In this document: piece after piece, positions 5,167 through 5,775 of the stretch | How positions within the stretch are numbered: the first letter of the stretch is position 1 | How the letters are laid out: each line of letters starts with the position of its first letter | From: Microbacteriaceae bacterium | GTDB lineage: Bacteria; Actinomycetota; Actinomycetes; Actinomycetales; Microbacteriaceae | DNA: 5,775 bases | Direction of reading: 5' to 3' | Assembly: GCA_030840185.1 (NCBI GenBank) | Contig: JAUZFY010000274.1 | Coordinates: 1-5,775 of the forward strand | Notes under the pieces: generated by a model | Databases searched by the model: none | Seen by the model: the letters and a program-made list of their open reading frames with translations, nothing else | What the model was told of the DNA's origin: nothing | Position numbers and translations under genes: made by a program

Positions 5167-5178
5167 CCGCACGTGCGG
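5167..5178. promoter_or_regulatory. Perfect 12-bp palindrome between the repeat array and zwf
   Basis: CCGCACGTGCGG is its own reverse complement over all 12 bases. It lies eight bases after the 11-bp array and 59 bases before the zwf start, where a dimeric regulator could affect transcription. It has no spacer, so it is a poor RNA hairpin, and a DNA-binding site is the better reading. No protein is assigned. Confidence 0.35.
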
Positions 5179-5221
5179 GTCGCAGGATTCACGGCGAGGC
5201 GCAGTGCAATAGTGGAACGAT

Positions 5222-5229
5222 GGAAGGGA
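5222..5229 (+). promoter_or_regulatory. Ribosome binding site deciding the zwf start
   Basis: GGAAGGGA lies eight bases before ATG 5238. This favours the ATG at 5238 over the in-frame ATG at 5220, which would add six residues and has only GTGGAA in front of it. Confidence 0.7.
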
Positions 5230-5237
5230 CTGCAGTC

Positions 5238-5775
5238 ATGTCAGAAAGTTCAGGGGCAAAGCCCACCGTCTTTGTGTTGTTCGGAGCCACCGGGGACCTG
5301 GCCAAACGGATGGTCATCCCGGCGTTTTACGAGCTCGCGCAGCACGGCCTGCTTCCCGAGAAGTGGTTGCTGATCGGCAACGGTCGCGGTGACCAGTCCC
5401 ACGAAGACTTCACGGCGCACGTCCATGACGTTCTGGCCGAATTCGGGCCAAAGCCGGAGGGGGCGCAGTGGGACTCGTTCAAGGAGAACCTGAGGTTTGC
5501 CGGCGGCGGCTTCGAGAAGTCAAACCCCGGGTCGCTTCTCGACGTGCTGAGCGAGGCGAAAGACAACCTGGGCGACGACACCCAGTACATTCACTATCTC
5601 GCAATTCCACCGGTCGCCTTCATCTCTGTGACGGAGGCGCTCGGCGAGCATGGTCTTGCCAAGGGATCCCGCGTCATCTACGAAAAGCCGTTCGGCACGA
5701 GCCCGGACAACTTCCGAAAACTAGACGCGGCCGTGCACTCTGTGCTGGACGAGTCGCAGGTCTTTCGCATTGATC
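5238..5775 (+). CDS. zwf: Glucose-6-phosphate 1-dehydrogenase, N-terminal part (cut by window edge)
   Basis: 179 codons are visible of a family that is usually 450-515 residues. The enzyme oxidises glucose 6-phosphate to 6-phosphogluconolactone in the cytoplasm, feeding the oxidative pentose phosphate pathway and making NADPH (or NADH in some members). The N-terminal nucleotide-binding fold carries the family motif FGATGDLAKR (15-24). Further on are YLAIPP (120-125) and the substrate-binding EKPFG (149-153). The window ends after FRID, the start of the active-site RIDHYLGKE signature, so the catalytic His is just outside. The segments after the nucleotide-binding motif (RMVIPAFYELAQHGLLP, IGNGRG) differ somewhat from the common RKLLPALY-type sequences, so this may be one of two zwf paralogues in the genome; that is inference. 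Neighbouring pathway genes (gnd, tal, opcA) would lie beyond the right edge if present. Upstream are an 11-bp repeat array and a palindrome, which suggest regulated expression. Confidence 0.95.
   Translation, partial: MSESSGAKPTVFVLFGATGDLAKRMVIPAFYELAQHGLLPEKWLLIGNGRGDQSHEDFTAHVHDVLAEFGPKPEGAQWDSFKENLRFAGGGFEKSNPGSLLDVLSEAKDNLGDDTQYIHYLAIPPVAFISVTEALGEHGLAKGSRVIYEKPFGTSPDNFRKLDAAVHSVLDESQVFRID

Overview
The window is GC-rich, closely packed, and codes on both strands. The proteins are of high-GC Gram-positive type: an actinobacterial-style CDP-glycerol glycerophosphotransferase start, a two-component pair without a HAMP domain, a secreted amidase and an actinobacterial-type glucose-6-phosphate dehydrogenase. 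This suggests an actinomycete, most likely of the Microbacteriaceae. That placement is inferred from protein style and is not proven. No insertion sequence, tRNA, rRNA or CRISPR array is visible.

Layout. (1) 1-170, minus: the first 56 codons of a teichoic-acid polymerase-type CDP-glycerol glycerophosphotransferase, running off the left edge. (2) 311-1986, minus: an OmpR/PhoB-type response regulator followed by its sensor histidine kinase, overlapping by 4 bases, with the glycerophosphotransferase 140 bases further downstream. (3) 1987-2270: a divergent control region holding four 11-base direct repeats, the layout used by OmpR/PhoB-type regulators. (4) 2271-3890, plus: a secreted amidase-signature enzyme with complete Lys-Ser-Ser catalytic residues. 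(5) 4022-4402, plus: a small protein with one membrane helix and a long charged coiled coil, function unknown. It converges on (6) 4448-4813, minus: a small NTF2/SnoaL-like protein. (7) 4814-5237: a 424-base divergent intergenic region full of perfect inverted repeats. It also carries a second four-unit 11-base array (ACAG core, one unit reading GTCACAGCG) and a 12-base palindrome close to the next gene. (8) 5238-5775, plus: the N-terminal third or more of glucose-6-phosphate dehydrogenase (zwf), cut by the right edge just inside its active-site signature.

How the parts may fit together. The two-component pair lies between a wall-polymer gene and a divergently transcribed exported hydrolase, and the region between regulator and amidase has a regulator-type repeat array. 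A cell-envelope response in which the regulator controls itself and the amidase is a reasonable inference. The zwf upstream array differs in sequence and resembles the sites of the actinobacterial regulators MtrA and PhoP. This suggests that entry into the pentose phosphate pathway is under a separate, global OmpR-type regulator. The most unusual stretch is the hairpin-dense region 4870-5117, which could encode a structured RNA or leader.
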